Assembly (NCBI GenBank): GCA_922989275.2
Contig: OV277871.1
Coordinates: forward strand, 31,940,693 to 32,004,692
Direction of reading: 5' to 3'
Origin: Gari tellinella
Lineage: Eukaryota > Mollusca > Bivalvia > Cardiida > Psammobiidae
Length of the DNA stretch: 64,000 nt
Shown piece after piece: positions 1 through 11,397 of this stretch. The position numbers were made by a program, and so were the translations under genes. How positions within the stretch are numbered: position 1 is the stretch's first letter; every line of letters starts with the position of its first letter. The notes under the pieces were generated by a model. It was not told the origin of the DNA. It made no database searches and saw only the letters and a program-made list of their open reading frames with translations.

Positions 1-279
1 CCAGTTCACCTCACAGTCTGACTATACTGACATATGCAACACGACCATGTTAGGCAGATTATTACGTCATAATGGCATCGGATGGTTCAAATTGCTTGCC
101 ACACGTTGTATGTTCTCTTTAAATTAAGATAGTTCTCAAAACTGAGTTCAAGTAACTTCGCAAATAGCACCATTGAGCATACGAAAACTAACATTGTGAC
201 GGCTGACAATATACGGCAGATAATATATGATTGCGCTAGTGCTTAAAACATAAACAGTTGTTTCTATTCAAGACTTGTG
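1..279. other. no recognisable feature
   Basis: AT-rich sequence with no convincing coding region or repeat end. Confidence 0.4.
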
Positions 280-420
280 TTGGTAACCCGACGTCAGATC
301 AGGCTCTAAACCGTTTGTCAACTTGATAACAATGACTTGTCAATATTTTCAACATCTTGTAATTTTTGCATTTTATTGCTCTTTGCTTGCATTTTGTTTC
401 TTTTCGTTTGAAAGGGACAC
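280..420 (+). repeat. family A MITE fragment
   Basis: Right half of an A element: it starts inside the core palindrome (GTAACCCGACGTCAGATCAG) and runs through the arm to a degenerate TTTCGTTTGAAAGGGAC. The left half and both termini are missing. A short open frame over it (323-562) is MITE sequence, not a gene. Confidence 0.6.
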
Positions 421-589
421 ACTGACGTCACGCTTGCTTATATTACATGTACCATTTGACTCAATAGTCAAGCTGTTCTGCGTTGTATCAGTAACCAAAC
501 TGTTCACGACACTCATTATTAATAGAGTAAGAACTCTATTAGGACAAACAGAAAAAGGCTAATTTTTAATATTAATACCAAGTGACAAT

Positions 590-715
590 TTAAAGTAGAC
601 TAACAGTAAAACAGAAATCTCCTACAGTAGCTTTTTGATTTACCTGACCTTGCTTTAAGGATTCATCTGTCTTAAACAATCATTCATTCAATTAAAAGGC
701 CGTACTATAATGGTT
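590..715. repeat. family I MITE fragment
   Basis: Contains ACAGTAAAACAGAAATCTCC and a CCTTGCTTTAAG stretch, and ends in TAATGGTTTTAC, which is the inverse of the family I end. See the copy at 57998-58205 for the better preserved form. Confidence 0.45.
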
Positions 716-784
716 TTACCATATTCAAATCAGACAAAAAGCAGCAGACGGCATTTTCGCAGACTATTTCCATCCGTGAATGGG

Positions 785-991
785 TTAACCCCTTTTCTGC
801 CTTACCCCGAGTGCAATGGTTATTTGTAAACAGTTTGGGTCCTGATCAGACGCCGCGTCTGATCAGGATCCGAACTGTTTGACATTCAGTTTTATATTTC
901 TAAAGTCAAAATACCGGAAAATTAAATTTGAAAAATAAAAGCAGACGGCAAATGTTTAAAGCTGGAGACGTCGTGGCAGCGAAGAGGTTAA
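785..991 (-). repeat. family C MITE
   Basis: Begins GGGTTAACCCCTT and ends GAAGAGGTTAA, as expected for a TTAA-targeting (piggyBac-type) MITE. The core is GTTTGGGTCCTGATCAGACG followed directly by its inverse, so the loop found in other copies is gone. Confidence 0.75.
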
Positions 992-2005
992 TACAGAGCA
1001 CATGTGATTACATAGATTGACACATGCAAACGACGTCTCGATAAGAAATGCAAATTCATGGCAAGTTGTCAATATCCCCAACGCTTTCAAGCATGCTTAT
1101 CCGATAAACTAATTCCATGGAATTCTGCTGCATATGTACAGACCTATAAATAGCGAGGTCGTAACAAGATGCGTTCTTTTGCAGTGAATGGGATTGGCCA
1201 AAATCATCTTTCTGAAATCATATTCCTGCAATCATCCACATGAAATAATAATCCTGAAATCATCACAATCTAATCTCATCATCCCTCGTCATTCTTTGGC
1301 GTTGTATGACATATTATGTTTTCTCTTGTTATGATCATCAATTTATTTATTTTTTACTTTTTATTTTTATAATTATTGTCATTATTTTTTAACTGTTTTG
1401 ATTCTATCTCGATGTATAACGCCATTGAATGCATGGTTTGTAAAAATGGGCGTTGAACCAAATTATAAGGTTTCAAAGACAACCAAACCAACCATTAATA
1501 CAGGTAGTCAAGTATTTCCAATGAATAGCGTTTTATAACAACCCCTCACAATCATGACGTCATCAATTTTAAACACTTGTCTGGTTTTGCTAACCACATT
1601 TAACATTTAAAATTGAGTTATTTGACTACGTTACATCTTACTGAGTACCTATAACATGTTATGAGACCAGGCGTCAATTTACGCGACGTATGGTTGGGAC
1701 CTATATTATTTTTAAATAAATATCAGATGATGTCGTTTATTGACGTACACTATAGTGCTATAGATTCACTATTCTCTTCTTCTTGTGTTGTGTATTGCTA
1801 ATGCTTAGACGCGTTTGACATTTTATTCAAGTTTTATACATGTAGTTTGGTATGCATTTTTTGTTTATTTTCGTTTAAAAGGTACCTAACGAAAACACAA
1901 AAAAAACATTTAATGATTCTATAAAAAAACAAAAACTTGAAAATTATGACCAAGTAGTTACATCTGAGATAGAAACAGCTTCAAATCTGTTCGGAGAAAA
2001 GTGTA
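992..2005. other. no recognisable feature
   Basis: AT-rich sequence with several poly-T and poly-A tracts (about 1340-1395 and 1900-1940). No convincing gene or complete repeat is seen. Confidence 0.4.
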
Positions 2006-2232
2006 ACAGTGGAGAAAACGTTATTCTTTCCCAATAAACGCGTTAATGCTAAAATTATTATTTCTATTGCAAACAGTTTGATGCCAGATTAGACGCCGGG
2101 TAACCCGACGTCTGATCAGGCTCCAGACTTTTTGCCACCAAAATAAATATGAATTATCATAATTGTCTACAAGTTGCACTTTTCTACGTTTTAGCGTTTT
2201 GCGTTTGCGCTTCGTTTCGTTTAAACGGGACA
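2006..2232 (+). repeat. family A MITE
   Basis: Left end ACAGTGGAGAAAACGTTATT and core AAACAGTTTGATGCC with its inverse. The right end decays after GTTTAAACGGGA. A copies have about 27-bp terminal inverted repeats starting CAGTGGAGAA, flanking TA, and two unlike arms: an ACGCGTTTACGCTAAAACTA arm and a GCGTTTGCGTTTAAACGGG arm. Strand + here means the ACGCG arm lies at the lower coordinate. Confidence 0.85.
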
Positions 2233-2299
2233 GTAGCAGCGACTATAATAGACGTAGTACAAACACGTTTAACGAAATAATCTTGATATATTTAATATT

Positions 2300-2550
2300 T
2301 ACAGTTGATAAAACGTTATTCTTTCCGAATAAACGCGTTTACGCTAAAACTATTATCTCCATTACAAACATTTTGGAGCCTGATCAGACACCGGGTTACC
2401 CGGCGTCTGATCAGGCTCCAAGCTGTTTACCACGCATATTAAAATTAATAGTCAGATTTGTCGAAAACTTGCATTTTCTTAAATTTGATTGCGATGCGTT
2501 TGCAGTTCGTTTGCGTTTAAACGGGAAAGAATAACGTTTTCTCCACTGTA
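2300..2550 (+). repeat. family A MITE, full length
   Basis: Runs from TACAGTTGATAAAACG to TTTTCTCCACTGTA. The core palindrome GGAGCCTGATCAGACACCGG is intact, with a GTTACC loop region. Confidence 0.9.
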
Positions 2551-2853
2551 TCTCGGTAACATATTTAAAATATATGGAATATTGGATTCTGAATCGCAAA
2601 AATTATATATTACATACCAATGGTGTTTTGTCGGTTATTACAGACAAAACATCACTCAATTTATAGATAGTTGGCATGTACAGTGAGGTAGTGTATACTC
2701 ATCTTGTTGCAAGTGGCTGTGTGATGCAGGACACAAGTAATGCAGAGGCTCCTAGTGAAATTGTCTGCATTAAGCTGCACTGCATTAAAGTCGCACATAT
2801 TAAATACAGTACGTGGTTCTTGACTTTGGTGATCGTTTGATACAAGTTGGCTA

Positions 2854-3047
2854 TACGGTAAAACCTCTGTATTACGACTGAATGGGTATATAAAAGACAG
2901 GTTGCAGTTTAAATCAATGTGAAAGTAAAACAGAAAACTTCTAGATGAGCTTTCTGTTTAACGTTCGTTTTGCTTTTAAGCAATCAAATGAGTTACATGT
3001 ACATGTAAACACTAAATATTAAATCGTTATACAGGAGTTTTACTATT
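2854..3047. repeat. family I MITE
   Basis: Begins TACGGTAAAACCTCTG and ends GGAGTTTTACTATTA, with the inner palindrome AAACAGAAAACTT/AGCTTTCTGTTT. The ends resemble pogo/Tigger-type elements. An A element starts at its right edge. Confidence 0.65.
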
Positions 3048-3300
3048 ACAGTGGAGAAAACGTTATTCTTTCCCCGTTTAAACGCAAACAAAACGCAAAC
3101 GCATTGCAATAAATTGTATAAAATGACAACTTTTTTGACATTTCTAGCTATTCATTTTAATCGAAGTGACAAACAGTTTGGAGCCTGATCAGACACCGGG
3201 TTACCCGGTGTCTGATCTGGCTCCAAACTGTTTGCAAATGAAAATAATAGAGTAAGCGTAAACGCGTTTATTGGGAAAGAATAACGTTTTTGCCACTGTA
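3047..3300 (-). repeat. family A MITE, full length
   Basis: Runs from TACAGTGGAGAAAACG to TTTTTGCCACTGTA in reverse arm order. The core is GGAGCCTGATCAGACACCGG and its inverse. Confidence 0.9.
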
Positions 3301-3857
3301 ATATTTGCGTATTATTTCAGTAAATCAATGACTGTGAAAAGACCTGTCTATTCTGTCCAGACAGTTTATATTCATATTGATATGAATCGCAGCTCGCAAT
3401 TTGGCTACCATAGTTTTCTCATATACACTTTGTTTTACAGCAATCGAGAAGACGTTTATACGATGCAAACATATAATTATAGACAATGACAAAATCCTGA
3501 ATAATGACAATAATATGAACCTGATTGGCCAACAGTTCAAATCCTATGAAACACAATGTGTCCGCTGTGGCTCGAAATAACGTGCAATTTACATACGTGT
3601 TTTAGAATACAGGCATATTTTTGGAAAATGATGTATTTCTACTATGATAAATTACACTCAAACTGGTGTACATATTCACTCGTTGAACAAGTAGATTAGC
3701 ATGAAACTGCTTGTTAAAACCGTCTGATGCATTGCGGTGTTTCCCCGTTTGGAACCTTTGGTAATTGTTATCGTCTTGGGGTGGTCGCTTACCAATATAT
3801 TAACGGTAACTTTAACGAATATATAACCCTTTCATAATCAAATTATTCAGAAGATGT
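3301..3857. other. no recognisable feature
   Basis: No coding region or repeat that I can support. Confidence 0.35.
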
Positions 3858-4007
3858 TTACCCCTTCACCGCATTATTGTCGTCTGCTTCAGTATTGTTG
3901 TCTGCAAAGTTAGAGTTAAGGTTGTATGACTTAAACGCGGCGTCTGATCAGAACCGAAGCTGTTTGCAAACACACTTTAAGGCGTCGTTGAGAGTGAAAG
4001 GGTCAAT
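3858..4007 (+). repeat. family C MITE, core half lost
   Basis: Left arm ACCCCTTCACCGC...CGTCTGCTTC and right end GTCGTTGAGAGTGAAAGGGT. Only the right half of the core palindrome (GCGGCGTCTGATCAGAACC) remains. Confidence 0.75.
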
Positions 4008-4092
4008 GGATCAGTTATTTAATGAAGGACACGACTTTCTAAACATGGTGTTTCAAGTCGGATACAGATTACATGTTTGCAGGTTATATTCA

Positions 4093-4300
4093 TACAGTAG
4101 AGAAGACGTTAGACTTTCGCAAACAATTGATTATGCTAAAATTACTATTTTCAATGCAACCTGATTAGTGTCAGATCAGACGCTGGGTAACCCGGCGAAT
4201 GATCAGGCTCCAAAGTGTTTGCCTTTCTTATTACATTTAAACGGTGCCACTTTCTACATTGCATTGTAATGGATGTGTGTTTCGTTTGCGTAAAAACGGA
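4093..4300 (+). repeat. family A MITE, degenerate
   Basis: TACAGTAGAGAAGACGTTAG left end, GCTGGGTAACCCGGCG core loop, and right end lost after TAAAAACGGAAGG. Confidence 0.75.
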
Positions 4301-4742
4301 AGGAAATTACATGGTTATGTGAGTAGAAATTGAAATTAATATGACCTTATTTGTAGGTTTGATAGGAAAATACCAATTTTATGATCCAGTAAATGTCATT
4401 CCATGATGCAATTGTCTAACACCATCGCCAGTATTGCTCACTTCCGACGATTTTTGCGCCGTTTAAAGACTTTACTTCAGTCAATGCATCAATCCCCCAT
4501 TGATTCTAACTCGGCGTGAACGTAACTGTAAAGCATGATAAAAGTGTGCCCAGCCAATGTCAGCAATCTGAAATTTTCTATAGAGACCCTATAAGAAAAA
4601 TAACAACACCAACACGAATTAAATTATCTTCCAACGTTTCGCCGTTAGGCTTTTTCAAGGAGTTAATATTTATATAATTTGATGACGTAACGATAAACAA
4701 ATACTGTAGACGTTTTGGCGCGTTAACGTCAAAACGTCATAT
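4301..4742. other. no recognisable feature
   Basis: Nothing supportable. A short tandem-like CGTTTTGGCGCGTTAACGTC stretch lies near 4710. Confidence 0.35.
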
Positions 4743-4885
4743 ACAGTAAAACCTCTCTACAACAGTCACCGAAATACACAAAATATCTATACCAAAAGCA
4801 GGCGACTGCCCAAAGCAAGGTGAAAGTAAAGCAGAAAGCGAATTAAATGTCACCCTCTCAAAACAGTCACCTGCCCCAAACAATC
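4743..4885. repeat. family I MITE, 3' truncated
   Basis: Starts TACAGTAAAACCTCTCTAC and carries GAAAGTAAAGCAGAAAGCG, as in other I copies. The right terminus is not seen. Confidence 0.6.
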
Positions 4886-5394
4886 AATCGATGTTAATGT
4901 ATTCGCTCACATCGCTCACTACAGCCTTGAGCGATGTCAAGTCCCAGTGAGACATCAGTTGGTTGACAAAGCCTGTAGTACACGGGCGAAAGCTTCCAGG
5001 TTAGCTTTCAAATTATTTTTGTGTGTGAAATTTAAAAGTTTAAAACTAAACATTATAAAATCAATCAAAGTATAGAGACCCTGGCATACTCAAACCCAAG
5101 GGTTTTTCAATGGGTTTTACTAACCAAACTATCAAACATAAGGTATGGGCCTCTTATGAGGTGCCTCGGTGGTTTTCCTGCCTAGACATTTATACAAGGA
5201 AAAGCATGCGGCATGCTTTAACTCAAATTTAATATGGGACTAGGTGTTACCACCCAAGCTAGGTAAAGTAATGTCTTTGACATAAGCTAAATGCCGACCT
5301 TCTAAACATCTGATCGGGTATTTTTAAATCCAACACCATTCAAAGATATTTACATTGAAATAGTAATCTATTCTCGAATATGTGTTCAATGTTA
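4886..5394. other. no recognisable feature
   Basis: AT-rich, with no supported gene or repeat end. Confidence 0.35.
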
Positions 5395-5776
5395 TAGATA
5401 GATACTTTATTCAGTACAAAAGCCATCGGCTTATCAGTACACAGTTGCTACATACATATAATAATGGTCATGTCAATGGTGGAACAGTAATATGTATTGA
5501 TCTCAATTAAAGCTAGTACGATGCATCGAAAAGTAGTTGCAAAATGTAAACTTTTAAATGTAGAGTTTTGACTTGTAAACGCTTATACCAGAGAGAAATG
5601 AAAAGATTTTCTACGAATTTAGATCACTAGCAAATCAAAAGGAAAATATGGCTATACTATACAACCTGTTTGCCATGCATCAACTAGTCACATATACTGT
5701 ACAAGTAAAACAAAGGCATTACAGTGTAACTATTGATAGTATACATTTCCTATTCAAATAGTGTTACCAAGCATAC

Positions 5777-6641
5777 TGTGCAGACCAAGATCAGAGATCT
5801 TCTAAACGGATCCTCTGGTCAAGGTCTGCACTAACTATTAATCAACGCTGCAGGGTAACTGTATAGAGTACGTTTTTCCTATACAGACAGTGTAGCTTCG
5901 GATCAGAGGACACGCACATGAGCCATCAGATCCGTTTCTTCACTGTCTGTTATTTTGCATTACATTGCAACCATGAAGATTATACATTCCCCATGTAGAT
6001 AATGCTACCATACATATTGTGCAGACCAAGATCGGAGTGCTCGTATAACCGAGCCCTCCTATCAGGGTTTACACTGCTTTTATATAACATTACAGTTGGT
6101 ATCCTATGTGGATATTGATTATTATACATATTGTGTAGACCAAGAGCAGAGGGCTCCTAACTGAGTCCTCATATCAGGGTCTACACTGGCTTTTATATTA
6201 CATTACAGTTAGTATCCTATGCGGATAGTGATGACTTTGCATAGTGTGTAGACCAAGATCAGAGGGCTATTAACTGAGTCCTCTGGTAGGGGTCTACACT
6301 GGCTTTTATATTACATTACAGTTAGTATCCTATGCGGATAGTGATAACTTTACAATAGTGTGTAGACCAAGATCAGAGGGCTCCTAACTGAGTCGTCTGA
6401 TCAGGGTCTACACTGCCAATTATATTTCATTACAAGGGAACTGTGTTACGAGTACACTTTTCTTGTTCAGACAGTGCATGTTCGGATCGGATGCCACGTA
6501 CATGTGCCATGCAACTCGTTTCCTCACTGTCTGTCGTTTAGTATTACAGTTTTACTATGGATAAAAAAAACATTCCTAAGCAGACAGTGTAGATCCTAGC
6601 CGGAGGGCAGGTAAGTGAGTCATCCGGTCAGGATCCGCACC
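5777..6641. repeat. array of eight palindromes, period about 106-135 bp
   Basis: Eight imperfect palindromes start near 5777, 5883, 6018, 6129, 6247, 6357, 6472 and 6583. Six are of the type GTGTAGACCAAGATCAGAGG ... CCTCTGATCAGGGTCTACAC; two (5883, 6472) are of the type ACAGACAGTG...GGATC...CACTGTCTGT. Spacers share TTACATTACAGTTAGTATCC. The array lies in the 3' non-coding part of the LINE at 5395-7143. Confidence 0.85.
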
Positions 6642-6777
6642 AACTGTGGATTTGCAACACATTGTAAGAATAAGTATAGGCATAACAACAGGGTGAATAA
6701 GATTTCTATATTTACCACTAAGTTAGTAGCTTAGACTATTATCAGGAAATTTGTATTCTCTTTTATTTATTTTTTTG

Positions 6778-7143
6778 TTAATTTTGGTGCATATTTGGAT
6801 CTCTGCTGGTGAAAGATTTTTGAATGAATATTGACAAATTCTTCAGAGTTTCGAAGTTATCTGAACTTAATAGGCTAATGAATTTCTCATTGTTTGGGTG
6901 TTTCCAGTAATATTCTTTAATGTATTTAGTTCTAAGTTCTTGATTTAGTGGACAGACCAGAGTAAAGTGAAATTCGTCCTCTATTAAGTTGCATATGTGA
7001 CATTTTCTTTCATTAAGAGGTATTTTTTGTGGTTTGTGCCACCGACCGATCTCGATTATATGAACAATATTGCAAAATGACAAGCAATAAAGACTAATAC
7101 CAAATATTTTCTGATACAGGTCTAAACCATTTCCGTAGGACAA
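6778..7143 (-). pseudogene. LINE ORF2 C-terminal fragment
   Basis: A 121-codon open frame. Residues 46-66 carry ERKCHICN and EDEFHFTLVCPLN, the CCHC-like motif seen downstream of the reverse transcriptase in many invertebrate LINEs; the basic tail is QKSFTSRDPN. It starts mid-protein, so it is a remnant. The polymerase domain is absent. Confidence 0.75.
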
Positions 7144-7403
7144 GCGTACTATTCACATTTACTGCGTTTCGAAATGACACCTATACTAGTCACTTGGGCT
7201 GAGTGAGTGTATACTATACGTGGATATTACTGTATACATGTAACTATCAGCAGATTATCTCACGTCACTGAAAGTCTTGATAAATGCCGTATTTCTGAGA
7301 ACGAAGTCGTAACGGAAATTATTTCAAGACAATTCACCCTGATGCTGCTATTATGACGTCATAACCCGTCGAACAAACATGTTTAACTCTTAACGAAGTT
7401 TGT

Positions 7404-7656
7404 TTTAACCCATCACCCCATAAAAACGCTTTTTTACGCCTTTAATTTTATTGATCCACTGAAGAATATAGTTCCAATTTATACTGTTACAAATAAGAAT
7501 CAAAAGAAATATTTTCTATATTCTAGGAGATAATAGCCTAAAGCAGGCTGAAAGTAAAGCAGAATGTGCCTTAAGGTGCATTCTGTTTTACTTCCAACCT
7601 GCTTTAAGTGGTCAACTATTTTCAAAACTAGAAACTGGCTATGGGGTAATGGGTTA
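7404..7656 (+). repeat. family D MITE, full length
   Basis: Begins TTAACCCATCACCCC and ends GGGGTAATGGGTTAA. The centre is the palindrome AAAGCAGAATGTGCCTTAAG/GGTGCATTCTGTTTTAC. TTAA at both edges suggests a piggyBac-type target duplication. Confidence 0.85.
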
Positions 7657-7819
7657 AAACGCCTTTATATGCGTGTCGAACATTTTGGATCATGAGCAAA
7701 CTCCGCGTTACATGTACACGGCGTCACTATGATACATATTATGTATCCAATCTGTTGGAATACGTGCATGTTAACGATTTCGCTGCAAAATGTTCGTAAA
7801 GTGCTCACTTTAAGGGCTT

Positions 7820-7958
7820 AAGGCTGTTTTAACTGAACAAATGTCAATACGAGTGTCAAACAGTTTTGATATTGATCAGACGCCGCGTAACGCGGCGTCT
7901 GATCAGGATTTAAACTGTTTCCAAGGTCGCCTTTTGGCCCCGTGGCACTGACAGGGTT
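7820..7958 (-). repeat. family C MITE
   Basis: The core GATCAGACGCCGCGTAACGC with its inverse is intact, flanked by GAGTGTCAAACAG and followed by GCACTGACAGGGTTAA at the right end. The left end is unclear. Confidence 0.7.
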
Positions 7959-8258
7959 AAAGAACCTGTCATTGAAAGGGTTAAGCACGTAGAAAGATCC
8001 ATTGAGTTTCACAGCATTGTTCATGGCGTTTATCATGATGTGTCTGAACACACTGAGAATACAAATATAGCAATAGAGTGATTATATAGACTGTGCCTAC
8101 TATTTATGCTCAATCTATCCAAGGCTGACAATGACATATTATAGTCACGCGGTCTCATTTACCACTTCTTTGTTTCCCTAATTAATGTATAGGATGGGTG
8201 TTATTCTATCCCAGTCAGTAAATGCAGTAGGTATTATCCTGTAAGACATCATTGCTGT

Positions 8259-8508
8259 TACAGTAAATAAGACGCCATTCTTTCACAATAAACGCGCTTA
8301 CAATTAAAACTATTATTTTCATTGCAAACAGTTTGAAGCCAGATCAGACGACAGGTAACCCGTCGTCTGGTCAGGCACAAAACTGTTTGCCATTCAGATT
8401 TAAGGAAATATATCTAGTCAGAGTTGTGAAAGGTTGTTTTTTTTATATTTTATTGCAATGCGTTTGGTATGCGTTTAAACGGGAAATAATAATATATTAT
8501 CCACTGTA
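8259..8508 (+). repeat. family A MITE, diverged full length
   Basis: TACAGTAAATAAGACGCC to ATTATCCACTGTA, with core GAAGCCAGATCAGACGACAG. Confidence 0.8.
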
Positions 8509-8762
8509 TCCATGCAAACAGGTTATTATAGCATTTATAGATATGGGGGAAGCATTTCGCTAAAACAATATATCCCTTTGTAATCACTGGCTCCGACGCC
8601 GCGTAACTGATCTGATTCACCTAAATGACGGTTGTCAGTCAAATGTATCCCATTTCTCCATCGAAACACATTTTATGTGTCTGATTTATTCATCTGCTGA
8701 AGACAATGGTTCAAATGTTTACAGTCATGAATACGTAAAATAACACACAATACTATATACAA

Positions 8763-8893
8763 GCAGACAATGGCCTAAATTAGGCTAAAATTAAAGAAGC
8801 ATGCGCATCAAGGCGCATTCTGCTTTAATCTCAACCTGTTTTATTGGACATTGTTTCTTAAATACTAGAAACTGGCTATGAGGTAAAGGACTA
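8763..8893 (+). repeat. family D MITE, partial
   Basis: Diverged central palindrome (AAGCATGCGCATCAAGGCGC) and the right arm ACTAGAAACTGGCTATGAGG. The left terminus is missing. Confidence 0.65.
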
Positions 8894-9074
8894 TTTTTAA
8901 ATGCATCGTTCTCATGTGCATGTACTTGTCATTTTCTACTTCTTAGTGATTTGCAATTGCCACTAATATCGTTTTAAACGGGATGGAGCGTCTTCGTCTG
9001 TATTGCAGTCATTTGTTAGCTTAAACATGTATCTTTCCATACAAAATGTTTACAAGTACATACACATGCCGATA

Positions 9075-9301
9075 TACAGTTGAGACGACACGAGTCTTTC
9101 CTCAAATACACATTTATACTAAAACCCTTTTGTTCACTGCTCAACATTTCGGAGCCAAATCAAACGCCAGATAATTTGACGCTGATCCAGCTCAAAACAT
9201 TGTACTATTCAGGTTAATTTCAAAAATATTTGTTTTCTATAGTTACTCTTTTCCCTTTGCGTTTCGTTTAAACAAGAAGGAACCACGTTCTCCCCACTGT
9301 A
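9075..9301 (+). repeat. family A MITE, degenerate
   Basis: TACAGTTGAGACGACACG to ACGTTCTCCCCACTGTA. The core is heavily mutated (CGGAGCCAAATCAAACGCC). Confidence 0.7.
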
Positions 9302-9342
9302 CTTGAACATTTCTTAGAAAACATCCTTTTATGTTGTTGACC

Positions 9343-9556
9343 TTATTCATAAAGTTTTACCCTGCTTACTAATTTTGATAAAGATTCTAATTGGGCATGT
9401 AAATCTTTTTCTAGTCTCTTGTTTGCTGTCATGTTGTAGACTACATGTCTGAACAATTTCTTAGAAACGGAAATAAAATCGATTAGTGAAACTGTTGTCA
9501 TGACAATTGTAAAGACATCAGAATTGTCATTATGGTACAATTCAAACAATAGCATC
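9343..9556 (-). CDS. candidate exon, unrecognised
   Basis: On the minus strand a strong pyrimidine tract ends in CTTTTTAG directly before GATGCTATTG, and the frame stays open for about 70 codons (MLLFELYHNDNSD ... KRLEKDLHAQLESLSKLVS) to a stop at 9343. A donor-like GTAAGC lies inside it (intron would start at 9369), so it may be an internal or a terminal exon. The last 25 residues look helical and charged. I recognise no domain. It could also be an old transposon fragment. Confidence 0.3.
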
Positions 9557-9566
9557 CTAAAAAGCA

Positions 9567-10500
9567 AATAAAACCAATACTTATACAGTGTACAGCCTTA
9601 GCTCGCGTAATATATATTTTTTGTTAACAATTTAAATGTCAGAAGTACTCTCTTTACCCATTTTCAGACCAAACATGTTCTGTTAAAACGTGTCGTATAC
9701 AATTGTATGCAAATGTGTCGACGGAAGAACTTTTAACATCAGTGCAAAAACAGTATGGAACCATATGAGACACCGCGTTGGACACGGACTGTTTGTAAAA
9801 TTGACTATATTTAGTTTTACCAGTGGTGTTTCCAATTGTAAGAACATGTTTATACCCAGACAAATAGTCGGGGGCATGCTGTTTCACCCCTGTCTGTGCG
9901 TCCTCTGTTCGTTCGTCCGTCCCACATACAGTACATACTTTGTCCTGCAAACTACTCCTACATTTTTCAAGCTACAACCTTTTTACTTAGCAGAGTGTTG
10001 CACATATACCATTGATGTGCCCGTTAACATGAGTTTTAGCTGCTTCAATTCTTTTATACAATTTCAGTCAGTTCAACTTAGTCAACATTTTGCCGCCTGG
10101 TGCATCATATTTGTCTTACAGACAAAGCCACTCCTGTAGTTGATAAAATAATTTTAGTTGATATGCGCGCTTTTAACTATGATTTGTACAACAGTTTTAT
10201 ATATATTTTGTTTGGTTGGTCATGGGTAAATTGGTAAAGACATTATTTTGTCAAATGTAAAAGCCACTACTGGCAAAAGCAAAACAATGAAAAGTAGCAA
10301 TGAATGGTTATTGAAGAAGCTGATAATTATATATACACTCTTTGCAAATGACATGTATACTGCGTGACTCGGGTTAATGTTACATTAAATTATTATTTTT
10401 TAACAATAAAGCAATTGACCGTTACTTAACAGTTGCAGTAAATGGTGAATTATCTGACCCAGTCAAATGAAATATAGGCTACTTGGACCGAAAAACTATA
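9567..10500. other. no recognisable feature
   Basis: A 149-codon frame (9690-10139, +) and an overlapping reverse frame exist, but neither has recognisable domain content. A GTTCGTTCGTCCGTCC stretch near 9908 resembles low-complexity repeat sequence. Confidence 0.35.
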
Positions 10501-11086
10501 TGTTGTACACAAAACCTGTAGGCTTAATTTGCCGAAATCGTCATCTGGATCATCATTTCTACGCTGATAACTCAAAGTTATGATTGTCATTTAAGCCTAA
10601 AGACACATATTGTCAATAAGAAGCATTGCCAAAAGTCAATGGATGTCTAAAAGACATAGTCTCATAAATACACCAGTATAATTATATTGACATTGAACAC
10701 CGACAAAACTGAATTCATACTATTACAAACAAAAAAATATTAACAAACCTGAGGGCTGGGTGTATTGTTTGTGTTGCGTTTCCTGCTTGAGTCTTCTTTC
10801 GTATTTATTTGATGTTCAAGTGGAAAACTAAATAATCAAACCATCATTGTTTTTAAGAATCTTGGTGCTATGGTTGATTCCCAAATAGATATGACACAAC
10901 ACACGAATGCTGTGCGCAGGTCTAGCAACACACAACTGCGGCAAATGGGTCATATTATACAGTACATTGTACATTTTGTTTAAGGCTACAAAGACCTTGA
11001 TCAATTTCTTGGTCGCATCAAAACTTGACTATTGCAACCCACTGTTGTATGTGATTCCCCAAAACACACTACGAAAATTATAGCGT

Positions 11087-11344
11087 GTGCAAAATTCCAG
11101 AACTTCTCGATCCAATCCCATCACACCAGTCAAGAAGGAGCTTCTCTGGCTACCAGTTCAACACAGAATTGAGCTCAAAACTCTGACAGTCACATACAAA
11201 GCCATGTGCAACTATTCTCCAAGTTACAATGTCAATATGATTGACGTGTATAAACCTCGAAAAGAGTTGTGGTCTTCGAGTATGTATCTCAGTATCGCTG
11301 GTTGTACCGAGAAGTCATTTGGTAAAGTTTGGAGGTCGAAGTAA
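11087..11344 (+). pseudogene. LINE reverse-transcriptase C-terminal fragment
   Basis: An 85-codon frame with PVKKELLWLPVQHRIELKTL and TYKAMCNYSPSYN, matching the conserved stretch after the palm in CR1/L2 LINEs. A stop (TAG) immediately precedes it at the LRKL-RVQNS junction, so the upstream sequence is read only across a stop. Confidence 0.75.
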
Positions 11345-11397
11345 CATGCATACAACCCAAAAGTCCGGAATACTCTACCATCAGACATCTAGTGCCC

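Larger units (their letters stand above)
5395..7143 (-). mobile_element. 5'-truncated non-LTR retrotransposon (LINE)
   Basis: Read on the minus strand, the coding end at 7143-6778 gives a typical C-terminal LINE tail: a Cys/His knuckle (CHICN, then EDEFHFTLVCPL) and LRTKYIKEYYWKHPN. The stop is followed by about 1.4 kb of non-coding sequence ending in a TACTGAATAAAGTATCTATC-type 3' end with an ATCT tail. No reverse transcriptase palm survives. The non-coding part holds the palindrome array at 5777-6641. Residues before the Cys knuckle look scrambled, which suggests a frameshift near 7050. Exact family (RTE-X, CR1 or Jockey type) not assigned. Confidence 0.75.

Noticed and set aside
5777..6641. 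CRISPR array
   Set aside because: Repeat units are palindromes with similar, not unique, spacers, and the genome is eukaryotic.
9690..10139. 149-codon plus-strand frame
   Set aside because: No domain, no splice context, and an overlapping open frame on the other strand; probably chance.
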